The notes below the pieces were generated by a model. That model was given only the letters and a program-made list of their open reading frames with translations, was not told where the DNA came from and did no database searches. Positions 1-8,580 of a stretch of DNA of 64,000 nt are shown here, in pieces. The stretch lies in contig NZ_SMKN01000005.1 of the NCBI RefSeq assembly GCF_004348675.1, positions 24,504-88,503 on the forward strand, read 5' to 3'. Source of the DNA: Micromonospora sp. KC606 (GTDB lineage Bacteria > Actinomycetota > Actinomycetes > Mycobacteriales > Micromonosporaceae). How positions within the stretch are numbered: the first letter of the stretch is position 1; every line of letters begins with the position of its first letter. The translations under genes and the position numbers were made by a program.

Positions 1-245
1 GCGATCACTGCCAGGTCGGGGCGGGTCGCGTCCAGCGCCGCCGTCCGGTCGGTGAAGAAGAGCGGGCGCGCCTCTGCACGCCTGCCCAGCACCGCCGCGA
101 GCCGCGCCTCTGCGGTGGGGTCGACGTCACAGGCGGCTACGAAGTCGATGGTCTCGGAGAGGTCGACCAACGCCGGGACGTAGTCCTCCAGCGCACGCCG
201 GCCGACGCCTATGAGGATGCACCGGAGCCTCGGTGAACTACTCAA
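1..245 (-). CDS. Gfo/Idh/MocA-family oxidoreductase (N-terminus only, runs off the left edge)
   Basis: About 81 codons are present; the rest lies beyond position 1. The start is a TTG at 245-243, chosen because GGGAGGA sits just upstream on the minus strand. The protein opens with a Rossmann-type strand and loop (ILIGVGRRALEDYVPAL), then DFVAACDVDP and, after a helix, a second beta-strand (DLAVI). This is the usual NAD(P)-binding start of the Gfo/Idh/MocA dehydrogenases, which oxidise or epimerise sugars and inositols. It is transcribed leftward, divergently from the resistance gene at 837, with a StrR-like operator between them. Substrate cannot be deduced. The family call rests only on the N-terminal domain. 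Confidence 0.72.
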   Translation of the reverse strand, partial: MSSSPRLRCILIGVGRRALEDYVPALVDLSETIDFVAACDVDPTAEARLAAVLGRRAEARPLFFTDRTAALDATRPDLAVI

Positions 246-836
246 TTGATCCTCCCGATGGACCGCGACGTTCACCGCAAGAATGTCCCGACATCAACGC
301 CGCACGGGACAACGCAATCACTGCCGTCGATCGGTAGCGGATGTTGCTGCGGGACGTGTCCCGAGGCATATGGGTCCTCAGGTCCTCATCGCTTTGTCTG
401 GGGCCAGACGCTACCACCGTTTTTCGGATGAGTACGTCGGCGGCTTTCCACCGCGTCTATGCCGGGGTGCCGGACGGCCGGCCCGGTCACGGTTGTTCGA
501 CTGTGCAAGGTGCGCAGTTGCGCGGTGGACGCCCGGCGCGGATGCGCGCGAAACGGGACCGGTGGACCGGTTCGCCGGGGCGCGACGGCACCAGGGCCGC
601 CGGGTTCGGGATGGGCGTGACGCCACCCCGGAGACGCGCGTGTCGCGTTCATGTTCGTGCTCCAGAGCGGGTCGCGACCCGTGCTCGATCCGTCGATTCG
701 GTGGGCGAGCCGGAAACCGCTTGCCCTGGGGGAGTGGATCGCCGAGGATGGCAGTGATGCAATCAGGGCGAGGGAATGCTGGGATTCACCGTAGCGAGTC
801 GCCGGTGGCGGGGCCTCGCATGACCACGCAGAGTCC
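246..836. other. Divergent intergenic region without a convincing gene
   Basis: About 590 bases separate the leftward oxidoreductase from the rightward ribosomal protection gene. The open frames here are rich in Arg, Pro and Gly with no domain signature, and I treat them as non-coding. The region holds a StrR-like operator at 495-523 and a possible seven-codon leader ORF at 820-840. Confidence 0.6.
495..523. promoter_or_regulatory. StrR-like operator (left half perfect, right half degenerate)
   Basis: The site reads GTTCGACTG, 11 bases, then CAGTTGCGC. Its left arm matches the known StrR half-site exactly and the right arm keeps CAGT and the final C. The spacing is identical to the perfect site at 23199-23227. 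It lies about 250 bases upstream of the leftward oxidoreductase and 310 upstream of the resistance gene, so it could serve either. Confidence 0.6.
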
Positions 837-2810
837 GTGAAGAATCAGTCTCTCGGAATCCTGGCGCACGTGGACGCCGGAAAGACCAGTCTCAGCGAGG
901 CGCTTCTGCAGGCGGCCGGCGTCATCGAGACGGCCGGCAGCGTGGACGAGGGCACCACCCAGACCGACTCGCTCGCGTTGGAGCGCCAGCGCGGCATCAC
1001 GATCCGGGCGGCCGTCGTCGCGTTCTCCGTCGCGGACGTCACCGTCAACCTGATCGACACCCCGGGGCACCCGGACTTCATCGCCGAGGTGAACCGGTCG
1101 CTCGGCGTCCTCGACGGCGCGGTGCTGGTCGTCTCCGCTGTCGAGGGGGTGCAGAGCCAGACGGTCGTGCTCATGCGCGCGCTGCGCCGGCTCGCGATTC
1201 CCACGCTCATCTTCGTCAACAAGATCGACCGTGCCGGCGCCGACCCCGAGCGGGTGCTGAACCGGATCCGGGAACGGCTCACCCCGGCTGTGGTGCCGAT
1301 GGGCAGGTTCCTCGACGCCGGGACCAGGAACGCGTCGTTCGTTCCGTTCAGCCACGACGACGAGTCCTTCGTCGACGGGCTCGTCAACATCCTCTCCGAT
1401 TACGACGACGCCCTCGTCGAGGCGGTGGTGGACGAGCGCCCGGCTCCCGTGACGCCCGCTGCGCTGTACGCCAACCTCGCCGCGCAGACCGGTCGTGGCC
1501 AGGTCTTCCCGGTCTTTTTCGGCTCCGCCATCACCGGCAGCGGAGTCGACCCGCTGATGGCGGCGCTGCCCGAGTTGCTGCCCACCGCGCCGGCCGCCCG
1601 CGATGCCCCGGCCTCGGGGCTGGTCTTCAAGGTCGAGCGGGAGCGCAACGGCGAGAAGGTGGCCTACGTGCGGATGTTCTCCGGCACGGTGCACCGACGC
1701 CAGCGGTTGTCCTTCGGCGATGGCCACGAGGCGAACGTGACCTCGGTGAGGACGTTCCAGCCCGGCGGTGCCGTGGAGGGCGGCTCGGTGGCGGCGGGGC
1801 AGATCGCCAAGCTGGCCGGGTTGACGGACGTGCGCGTCGGCGATCCGATCGGTACCGACCGGCGACCGTCGGGGGCCGACATGTTCGCGCCGCCGACTCT
1901 GGACACCGCCGTGGCGCCGGTCGATCCGCTCCAGAAGGGCGCGCTGCACGCCGCGCTCACCCAGCTCGCCGAGCAGGACCCCTTCATCAACCTCCGCCAG
2001 GACGACTCGCGCCAGGAGCTGTCTCTCTCGCTCTACGGCGAGGTGCAGAAGGAGGTCATCGAGCAGACCCTCGCCGCTGAGTTCGGGCTGCGTATCGAGT
2101 TCCGCGAGACGACGACGATCTGTGTCGAACGACCGAGGGGCCGTGGCGGCGCGCTGGAGCGGCTCGGCGGTCCCGGCAACCCGTTCCCGGCCACCGTCGG
2201 TCTCACGGTGGCACCGGGCCCGGTGAACAGCGGCATCGACTTCCGCCTGGCGGTCGACCTCGCCTCGATCCCGCTCTTCGTCTACAAGACGGTCGACGCG
2301 TTCCGAGAGGCGATGTTCCGGTACGTCGCAGACACCCTGACCCAGGGCCTCTCCGGTTGGCAGGTGTTGGACTGCGTGGTCACCATGGACGACTGTGCCT
2401 ACACGGCGCCCGGCACGTCCGCCTCGGATTTCCGCAAGCTCACGCCGCTGGTGCTGATGGACGCCCTGGAGCAGGCGGGCACGGTGGTCTGTGAACCCAT
2501 CCACCGGTTCCACGTCGAAGCCCCCGCCGAGACCTTCTCGGCCGTGCTGCGGCTACTCGGTCAGCACCGCGCGATTCCGGAGGCGCCGATGATGACCGAC
2601 GCGTGGTTCTCCCTGGGCGGGAGCATCCCGGCGGCCGAGGCGACCGGGGTGCAGGTCCTGCTTCCGGGGCGGACGCACGGCGAGGGAGTGGTCGAGTTCC
2701 AGTTCGACCGGTACGCCCCGGTCAGCGGCCCGGCACCGACGCGACGTCGCTCGGACAACAATCCGCTGCACCGCAAGGAGTACCTGATGCGCGTCGCCGG
2801 GCGGATCTGA
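837..2810 (+). CDS. Tetracycline-resistance-type ribosomal protection protein (TetM/OtrA-like GTPase)
   Basis: 657 residues, the normal length for the TetM/OtrA group of EF-G paralogues, which bind the ribosome and, by GTP hydrolysis, displace bound drug. GTPase motifs are intact: P-loop AHVDAGKTS (10-18), GITI switch I (about 53-56), DTPGH (74-78) and NKID (128-131). Domains II to V follow. The start is GTG at 837, overlapping the TGA of a seven-codon ORF (820-840) as GTGA; no strong ribosome site precedes the GTG itself. Being next to a StrR-type operator in a sugar-rich cluster, it is a candidate self-resistance gene. A tetracycline specificity cannot be read from sequence: the product may be another inhibitor that binds the 30S subunit. 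Confidence 0.9.
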   Translation: MKNQSLGILAHVDAGKTSLSEALLQAAGVIETAGSVDEGTTQTDSLALERQRGITIRAAVVAFSVADVTVNLIDTPGHPDFIAEVNRSLGVLDGAVLVVSAVEGVQSQTVVLMRALRRLAIPTLIFVNKIDRAGADPERVLNRIRERLTPAVVPMGRFLDAGTRNASFVPFSHDDESFVDGLVNILSDYDDALVEAVVDERPAPVTPAALYANLAAQTGRGQVFPVFFGSAITGSGVDPLMAALPELLPTAPAARDAPASGLVFKVERERNGEKVAYVRMFSGTVHRRQRLSFGDGHEANVTSVRTFQPGGAVEGGSVAAGQIAKLAGLTDVRVGDPIGTDRRPSGADMFAPPTLDTAVAPVDPLQKGALHAALTQLAEQDPFINLRQDDSRQELSLSLYGEVQKEVIEQTLAAEFGLRIEFRETTTICVERPRGRGGALERLGGPGNPFPATVGLTVAPGPVNSGIDFRLAVDLASIPLFVYKTVDAFREAMFRYVADTLTQGLSGWQVLDCVVTMDDCAYTAPGTSASDFRKLTPLVLMDALEQAGTVVCEPIHRFHVEAPAETFSAVLRLLGQHRAIPEAPMMTDAWFSLGGSIPAAEATGVQVLLPGRTHGEGVVEFQFDRYAPVSGPAPTRRRSDNNPLHRKEYLMRVAGRI

Positions 2811-2875
2811 CTTCCGGCAGCGCCGGCGCCCACCGTTCGATGGACGGACATCGATCGAGCGTCTTAACTGACCGG

Positions 2876-4789
2876 ATGTCCCGACCCACACCAGACTCCG
2901 ACCGGGAGAACCGACGCGATGTCGGATCGTCCTGGTCCCGGTACGAGCGACTGCGGGCTGTGACCGCCGCGGCGCTGACCGCCCCCGCCGTCACCACCGA
3001 GCTCTACGAGCGACTCTGCAGCCTGGAGCAGACCGTCTCGGACGTGGCCGCGGTGCTCGGCGAGGCGGGCGCGGGAGACCGCTGGCGCCGATGGGTCGAG
3101 GCCCTCCGGGCGGCCTCGGTCGACGCGGCGGGCGCGCTCTGGTTCGAGCGGGCGCTCGACGCCTCGTGGGCGGACCGGCTCCGGCAGTCGATCGCCGGGC
3201 TGCCCGGCGCCGAGGAGCTGCAGACACGTTGGCGCCGACATGTGCGCGACAGCGGGCGACTGCCCATCTTCGAGTACCTGGACACCTGGCCCATCTGGCC
3301 CGAGTGCCTGAGCACCGAACCGGTCGACTGGTGTCGCTACGCGCGCCGGGTCGCGGCCCTGGTCGCCTCGACCGGGTCAGCGCCCGATGCGGTCGTCGGC
3401 CTGCGCACCAGCGGCAGCTTCCTCGGCCCGGTCTGGGCAGCCGCCATCCAGGCCCGAGACGGGAGCCCGGCGGCGTACCTCACGGTCCGGCCCGTACACG
3501 CGTCGTTGCGGGCCCGCATTCCGGCCCTGCCGGCCATGCTCGACGACACGGTGGACCTCGGTCTGCTCCGGGGCCGGCGGGTGGTCGTCGTCGACGATCT
3601 CGCGGGTACCGGAAACACCGTCCGATCCACGCTGGACTTCCTCGCCGCGGCGGGTACCGAACGCGACGGGATCCTCGTGTCGCTCTACCGCTGCTCCTCG
3701 GTCGGCAGTGTGGCGGTGAAACTGGGCGTCTCACCGGCGAAGGTCCTGCTGGTCCACCGAAGCCATCAGCGATGGCCGCAGGCCACCCACCAGGCGCCGT
3801 CGGAGGCGGTCGTGCGGAGCTACTTCCAGCAACACCTCGCCCAGCGTCCCGAGCCGGCCGACGTGATGGACGTACGGCCCCTGCGGTACGGCTACGCGCT
3901 GCGGTACGCCGCGGCGGTGACCGGTGCGGCGCCGGCAGACCTGGCCCCCCACCTGCACGGAGCGGTCCGGCACCGGCGCTACCTCCTGCGCGTCCGCACC
4001 GGGGAGGGGGGAGAGTCGACCCTGGTCGCCAAGCCGCTCGGGTTCGGTTACTTCGCCGACGAGGAGCTGAGCCGGTTGTCGACCCTGCCGCACGCTCCGC
4101 GTGCCTACGGCATCGTCGGCGGCTACCTCCTGTACTTCTGGGAACCGGGGGCTCCGCTGCCGATGCGGGACCGATCCGGGCCGGGTCACCTCGACCCGAC
4201 CGACCTCGACGCGGTCGGGGCGGTGGCGGCCTTCGCCGGACGGCGCGCACCCGGCGGGACGTACCTGCCCCGGGAGGCCGCGACGCTGCGGATCGGCGCC
4301 GTCGTCGAGGAACTGCGCGGGCGTGGCCTCCGCGGTCTTCCCAGGGCGGGCGAGGTTGTCGCGGCCATCGAGGAGCGGTGGATACCGGTGGTCGCGGCGC
4401 CGCCGAACAACGGTCACTGGCACTACGTACGCCGCCCGGACGGTGGGCTCGTGAAGCTCCACCGGGAGGTCGGCAACGTCCTTCGGCGCAGCGACCCCGC
4501 CGAGGACATCGCCGCCGCCGCCGTGGAACTCGATCTCACACCCACCGAGGTCGGACACGTCGCGGACCGGTTCTCGGAGTATTGCGGTGATCGTCCCTCC
4601 GCTGGCCGGCTGGCCTTCGGGGTGATGCAGCACGTCGGCCGGGCGTTGCGCGAGTTCGGCTACTACCGCGACCACGTGGCCAGCTGGGTGAGCCGTCCGG
4701 TCCGGGACGGAGACGACGGCTTCGCCCATCGGGAGTACGAGCTTCGTGACGCGGTGGGTCTGGCCCGGCAGTTGCTCGACCTCACCTGA
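2876..4789 (+). CDS. Phosphoribosyltransferase domain fused to a kinase-like domain
   Basis: 637 residues from ATG 2876; longer in-frame starts would run back into the resistance gene. The N-terminal third is helical. A type I phosphoribosyltransferase domain follows, with its PRPP-binding loop VVVVDDLAGTGNT near residues 236-248. After about residue 370 the protein resembles aminoglycoside-phosphotransferase/choline-kinase folds: a candidate ATP lysine in LVAKPLGFGY and a late RSDPAEDIAAA segment like the GDPAxDLA element. The catalytic HGD loop is not seen; NNGHWHYV stands in its place, so kinase activity is doubtful. It lies 65 bases after the resistance gene on the same strand and converges with a HAD hydrolase. 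Such PRTase/HAD pairs occur in nucleoside-like metabolite pathways and Ter-type stress islands, but the role here is unknown. Confidence 0.65.
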   Translation: MSRPTPDSDRENRRDVGSSWSRYERLRAVTAAALTAPAVTTELYERLCSLEQTVSDVAAVLGEAGAGDRWRRWVEALRAASVDAAGALWFERALDASWADRLRQSIAGLPGAEELQTRWRRHVRDSGRLPIFEYLDTWPIWPECLSTEPVDWCRYARRVAALVASTGSAPDAVVGLRTSGSFLGPVWAAAIQARDGSPAAYLTVRPVHASLRARIPALPAMLDDTVDLGLLRGRRVVVVDDLAGTGNTVRSTLDFLAAAGTERDGILVSLYRCSSVGSVAVKLGVSPAKVLLVHRSHQRWPQATHQAPSEAVVRSYFQQHLAQRPEPADVMDVRPLRYGYALRYAAAVTGAAPADLAPHLHGAVRHRRYLLRVRTGEGGESTLVAKPLGFGYFADEELSRLSTLPHAPRAYGIVGGYLLYFWEPGAPLPMRDRSGPGHLDPTDLDAVGAVAAFAGRRAPGGTYLPREAATLRIGAVVEELRGRGLRGLPRAGEVVAAIEERWIPVVAAPPNNGHWHYVRRPDGGLVKLHREVGNVLRRSDPAEDIAAAAVELDLTPTEVGHVADRFSEYCGDRPSAGRLAFGVMQHVGRALREFGYYRDHVASWVSRPVRDGDDGFAHREYELRDAVGLARQLLDLT

Positions 4790-4808
4790 TCTGATCGATC
4801 GGGGGTCG

Positions 4809-5615
4809 CTACGATACTGCGGCTTTGCCGAGCAGCAACGCACTGAGTTGAGCCAACGACGTCACCTCGACGTCGGGGCGGCGGTGGTCGGTCGGGCTCG
4901 GCCGCCCGGTGCGGTTCAGCCAGACCGCGACGACTCCGGCCGCCCGGGCCCCACCCACGTCGTTGGTGAGCCCGTCACCCACGTGCCAGGCATCGCGCGG
5001 ATCGGCACCGACGAGATCGAGGGCTGCGGCGAAGAGCGCCGGATCGGGCTTGGCACTGCCGATCTCGCCCGAGATCGCGACCGCGTCGAACGCCGACCCG
5101 AAGCCGAGAGTGCCGAGCTTGTCCCGCTGCACGTCCGAGGGGCCGTTCGTCACGAGGACGACGGGGACGCGTAGCCGGGTCGTCGTCGCCAACAGGTCGG
5201 CGACGTCCGGGAACGGGCGGTACGCCGAGCGCGAGATGCTCTGGTACCGCCGCACCGCGAACTCGGTCGCCCGCTCCTCGACGACACCGACGTGGCTCAG
5301 CACCCGACGCCAGGTTTCCCGGATCGCCGCCACGCCGTCCATGCGGCCAAGCCAGCAGGGCAGCTCGACCTCTGGTCGGTGCGCGGCCCACACTTCGGCG
5401 TACGCCTCGCGTAGCCGCTGCTGCGGCCGGGGTCCGGTGAGCGACGACGCCAGCGCGGCGCACGTGCCGTCGACCGCCAGGGCGGTGTGGGCGCCGTCGA
5501 GGAGCGTGTCGTCGAGATCGACCAGCAGCGCGCGCGGAGGCGCCAGCCCCGGGCCGGGTGGGCGCCCCTCGTCGGCCGTTGCCGCGCTCCCCGGGGGGTC
5601 GCAGTTCGCGCTCAT
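4809..5615 (-). CDS. HAD-superfamily hydrolase (probable small-molecule phosphatase)
   Basis: 268 residues. All four HAD motifs are visible: DLDDTLLD (about 33-40; the first Asp is the nucleophile), VTNG (motif II), the Lys in SAKPDP (motif III) and GDGLTND (motif IV). The helical cap between motifs I and II puts it in subfamily IA, with phosphoglycolate- and haloacid-type enzymes. The first 30 residues are a Pro/Ala/Gly-rich extension. The start ATG has a GGAGGG-like site upstream. It sits 64 bases after the GH3 gene on the same strand, so it is probably co-transcribed with it, and it converges with the phosphoribosyltransferase fusion. A sugar-phosphate substrate is plausible from context but unproven. 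Confidence 0.85.
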   Translation of the reverse strand: MSANCDPPGSAATADEGRPPGPGLAPPRALLVDLDDTLLDGAHTALAVDGTCAALASSLTGPRPQQRLREAYAEVWAAHRPEVELPCWLGRMDGVAAIRETWRRVLSHVGVVEERATEFAVRRYQSISRSAYRPFPDVADLLATTTRLRVPVVLVTNGPSDVQRDKLGTLGFGSAFDAVAISGEIGSAKPDPALFAAALDLVGADPRDAWHVGDGLTNDVGGARAAGVVAVWLNRTGRPSPTDHRRPDVEVTSLAQLSALLLGKAAVS

Positions 5616-5679
5616 GGTGTTGGCCGCCCTCCCCGCCGGTGGTTGCCGGCCTCTGGTACCCGGTAGCTCGCGAGGTCGG

Positions 5680-8505
5680 TCAGGACGGATCCTCCGGCGG
5701 GTCCCGGCGCGGCGCGGCCTCGTCCACCGGCCGGGGCAGCAGGAACGACGCCAGCCGTGCGGACGCCGAGAACACCAGATAGAGGTCGTGTCGGCCGTCG
5801 ACCGGGGCGAGCGGCGCCGACACCGTGGCCCAGCCGTACCCGTCCGCCCCGTCTAAGGCGTCGACGTGGCCGAGCAGCCGGCCCTGCACCGGATCGTCGA
5901 GTCGGAGCTCGACCCGGGCACCGGGCTCGCCACCGCCGAGGCGGGCGACCACCTGGTCCAGGCCCGAGTCGAGTGCCACGTCCCGGAACAGCAGCCAGGC
6001 GCCGGGGCCGGTGGCGAGCACCGCCTCACCCTGCCGTGGGGTCTCGTCGACGATCCGTACCGCCTCGTAGTCGTCGAAGTCGACCGCGCGTACGATCGCG
6101 GTGCTGAGGTCGCGCGGTGGCAGCGCCGGCGCCGAGACCGTGAGGATCGCGCTGCACTCGATCGCCGCCGCGCTCCGGCCGAGCATGATCTCGTACCGGC
6201 CGGGTGCCACGGTGAACCGGCCGCGGCCAACGTCCCAGAAGCTGAGGCGTTGCACCGCCAGCGAGAACTCGACCCGCCGACTCGCGTCGACCGGCACCAT
6301 GATCCGCTCGAAGCCCACCAGCTCGCGCCGGGGGCGTGGCACCGGGGAGTCGAGTGCGCGGACGTAGAGTTGGACCACCTCGGGGGAGTCGACGGGGCCC
6401 AGGTTGTCGATGACGCCGGTGATCCTCACGGTGGCGCCGGGAGTCGCCACCGGCGGCTCGACCGCCAGGTCGCGGTAGCGCAGGTCAGCGTACGTGAGGC
6501 CGTGCCCGAACGCGAAGAGCGGCTCCCGGTCGGAGTAGAGGTACGTCAACCGGCTCTTGATGATGTCGTACTCGTAGATGTCAGGCGCCTCCTCGACGCC
6601 CCGTGGCCAGGTCTGGGTCAGCCGTCCCGAAGGACTGCACGCGCCGAGGAGGATGTCGGCCAGTCCGTTGCCGAACTCCTGCCCGCCGTGCGACGACCAG
6701 AGCAGGGCACGGGCCCGTTCGGCGATCCGTGGCACGGCCACCGGGTGCCCCGTCACGAGGACGACCGCGGTGTCCCTGTTCGCGTCGAGGACAGCGTGGG
6801 TCAGCTCCTCCTGCCTCGCCGGCAGACCGAGGTCGTCGCGGTCCCTCGTCTCCCTGCCGTTGATGTGCGGATAGGTACCGACCAGGACGATCACGGCGTC
6901 GGCCGCCCTGGCGATCTCAGCGGCCGTCGTCGTGCCCCGGTGCACGATCTCCAGGTCCAGCCTGACTGCGGCGTCCACCTCGGGGACCACGACGACCACG
7001 CCGTCGCCGCCGATCGCGGCGTAGTGGTTGGTGAAGTGGTTCTGGAGCAGCCACCGGGACCCGTCCTGGACGAGCCGGAAGGTCTCCATGATGTTCCAGG
7101 CGTACGGCTCCAGCTTGTCGCAGCGCAGTTCCTTGCCATCGGTGCGGGACAGGAACCGCCCATTGCCGACCGATCGCAGGCAGAGACCGCCCTCGCCCCA
7201 GTCGAACACGTCGAAGCCGGCGGCCTCCGACCGCTCGCCGGAGACCACCCGTAGCGCGTCGTCTTGGGGTCTTACCGCGAGGTAGCCGCCACCCGCCGGT
7301 AGCCGCAGGGCGATGCGGTCGAGGCCCGACGTGAAGACCAGCCTGGCGGCACCCAGCTGGGCCCGGAGGCCGTCGAGAGGCGTGACCCGGTAGGGGGGAA
7401 CGCCGCAGTACCAGTCGCGGCAGACCCAGTCGCCCAACGGCCCGACGACGGCGATCGTGCCGCCCTCCTCGGCACGCAGCGGCAGCAGGCCGTCGTTGCC
7501 GAGCAGCACGACGGACTGCCGTACCGCCTCCCGGGCCAGACGCCCGTGTTCCGGCGTGTTCAGCCGCTCGGTTCCGGTCGGCGCCGGCGTCCGGTCGGCA
7601 TCCGCGAGCCGCAGCCGCATGTCCAACATCCGCCGAACGGCGGAATCGATCTCCTCCTCACCGAGCAGGCCGAGTCGGAGCGCGTCGTGCAGGGCCTTGA
7701 TGGTGATCTCCTGGTCGCCGGTGAAGCTGTCGAGGCCGGCCCGGAGAGCGCCCGCGAAGGCCGGCGGGAAGTCCGGATAGAAGCGACTCTTCTTGACGAT
7801 GTCGGCCGAGGCGTAACCGTCCGCCACGATCACCAGGTCCGCGAGTTCGTCACGGAGCAGTCGCAGGTGCTGACTGACGTGGTTGGGCCGGCCGTTGACC
7901 ACGTTGTACGAGGGCATGACGGAGGCCACCACGCCGGCCCGGATCGGCTCCAGGTACGGCGGCAGGTCGTACTCGCGGAGCACCCGCGGCCGTACGCTGA
8001 CGGACCTGGTGAACTTCTCGTTCTCGTGGTTGCTCGCGGTGAAGTGCTTGAGCGTCGGCGCGATCCGCCAGTTCGACGCGTCACCGCGCAGGCTGCGGCA
8101 GTACGAGATGGCCAGCGTGGCTGTCAGGTACGGGTCCTCGCTGTAGCCCTCCTCGTTGCGGCCCCAGCGGGGATCGCGGAGCAGGTTCACCACGGGCGCC
8201 CAGACGTTGCGGCCGAGCCGTGGATCCGGTGGGTCGGCGTGCAACAGGGCCTCCAGTTCCGCCTGGACGACCGATCCGACCTGGCTCATCAAATCCGGGT
8301 TCCAGCTTGCGGCGAGCCCCACTGCCTGCGGAAACACGGTGGTCGGGGAGGAAGCCACCAGCCCGTGCACCGCCTCGCACCCGGTGTGGAACTCGGTCAG
8401 CCCCAGTCTGCGCAGCGCGGGCATCGCGCTGTAGAGCATGTCGATCTTCTCGTCCAGGGTGAGTTGCGCGAGAATCGCCCGGGCCCGGCTGTCAACGCTG
8501 GTCAT
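5680..8505 (-). CDS. GH3 beta-glycosidase with internal trefoil-like insert and C-terminal CBM6-like domain
   Basis: 941 residues, long for GH3 (usually 700-850). Order: GH3 TIM barrel from residue 1; catalytic nucleophile Asp229 in IVADGYA; the (alpha/beta)6 domain containing an insert of about 110 residues with FDVFDWGEGGLCLRS and NGRFLSR, resembling a fascin or ricin-type trefoil; the fibronectin-III-like domain (PEVVQLYVRA); then a C-terminal beta-sandwich with VDFDDYEA and LLFRDV, like CBM6. No signal peptide, so it acts in the cytosol on an imported or intermediate glycoside. A paralogue of the same layout lies at 17529-20372. A GGTGGGGC stretch precedes the ATG at 8505. A role in trimming a glycosylated intermediate is inference. 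Confidence 0.88.
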   Translation of the reverse strand: MTSVDSRARAILAQLTLDEKIDMLYSAMPALRRLGLTEFHTGCEAVHGLVASSPTTVFPQAVGLAASWNPDLMSQVGSVVQAELEALLHADPPDPRLGRNVWAPVVNLLRDPRWGRNEEGYSEDPYLTATLAISYCRSLRGDASNWRIAPTLKHFTASNHENEKFTRSVSVRPRVLREYDLPPYLEPIRAGVVASVMPSYNVVNGRPNHVSQHLRLLRDELADLVIVADGYASADIVKKSRFYPDFPPAFAGALRAGLDSFTGDQEITIKALHDALRLGLLGEEEIDSAVRRMLDMRLRLADADRTPAPTGTERLNTPEHGRLAREAVRQSVVLLGNDGLLPLRAEEGGTIAVVGPLGDWVCRDWYCGVPPYRVTPLDGLRAQLGAARLVFTSGLDRIALRLPAGGGYLAVRPQDDALRVVSGERSEAAGFDVFDWGEGGLCLRSVGNGRFLSRTDGKELRCDKLEPYAWNIMETFRLVQDGSRWLLQNHFTNHYAAIGGDGVVVVVPEVDAAVRLDLEIVHRGTTTAAEIARAADAVIVLVGTYPHINGRETRDRDDLGLPARQEELTHAVLDANRDTAVVLVTGHPVAVPRIAERARALLWSSHGGQEFGNGLADILLGACSPSGRLTQTWPRGVEEAPDIYEYDIIKSRLTYLYSDREPLFAFGHGLTYADLRYRDLAVEPPVATPGATVRITGVIDNLGPVDSPEVVQLYVRALDSPVPRPRRELVGFERIMVPVDASRRVEFSLAVQRLSFWDVGRGRFTVAPGRYEIMLGRSAAAIECSAILTVSAPALPPRDLSTAIVRAVDFDDYEAVRIVDETPRQGEAVLATGPGAWLLFRDVALDSGLDQVVARLGGGEPGARVELRLDDPVQGRLLGHVDALDGADGYGWATVSAPLAPVDGRHDLYLVFSASARLASFLLPRPVDEAAPRRDPPEDPS

Positions 8506-8580
8506 GCCCCACCTAACTGTCGATTGTCCGACCGGTCGACGGTTGCATTGTTGACCGGTACCCGATGCGTTCCGCGCGGA

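Noticed and set aside
283..840. 185-codon plus-strand frame before the resistance gene.
   Set aside because: Arg-rich, low complexity, no ribosome site, and it spans the StrR-like operator; only its last seven codons (820-840) are considered as a possible leader.
786..2513. 575-codon minus-strand frame opposite the resistance gene.
   Set aside because: Shadow of the EF-G-like coding sequence, rich in Arg, Glu, Asp and His with no recognisable domain.
2603..2875. N-terminal extension of the phosphoribosyltransferase fusion into the resistance gene.
   Set aside because: It would overlap 200 bases of the GTPase coding sequence in another frame and adds only Arg/Gly/Pro-rich residues.
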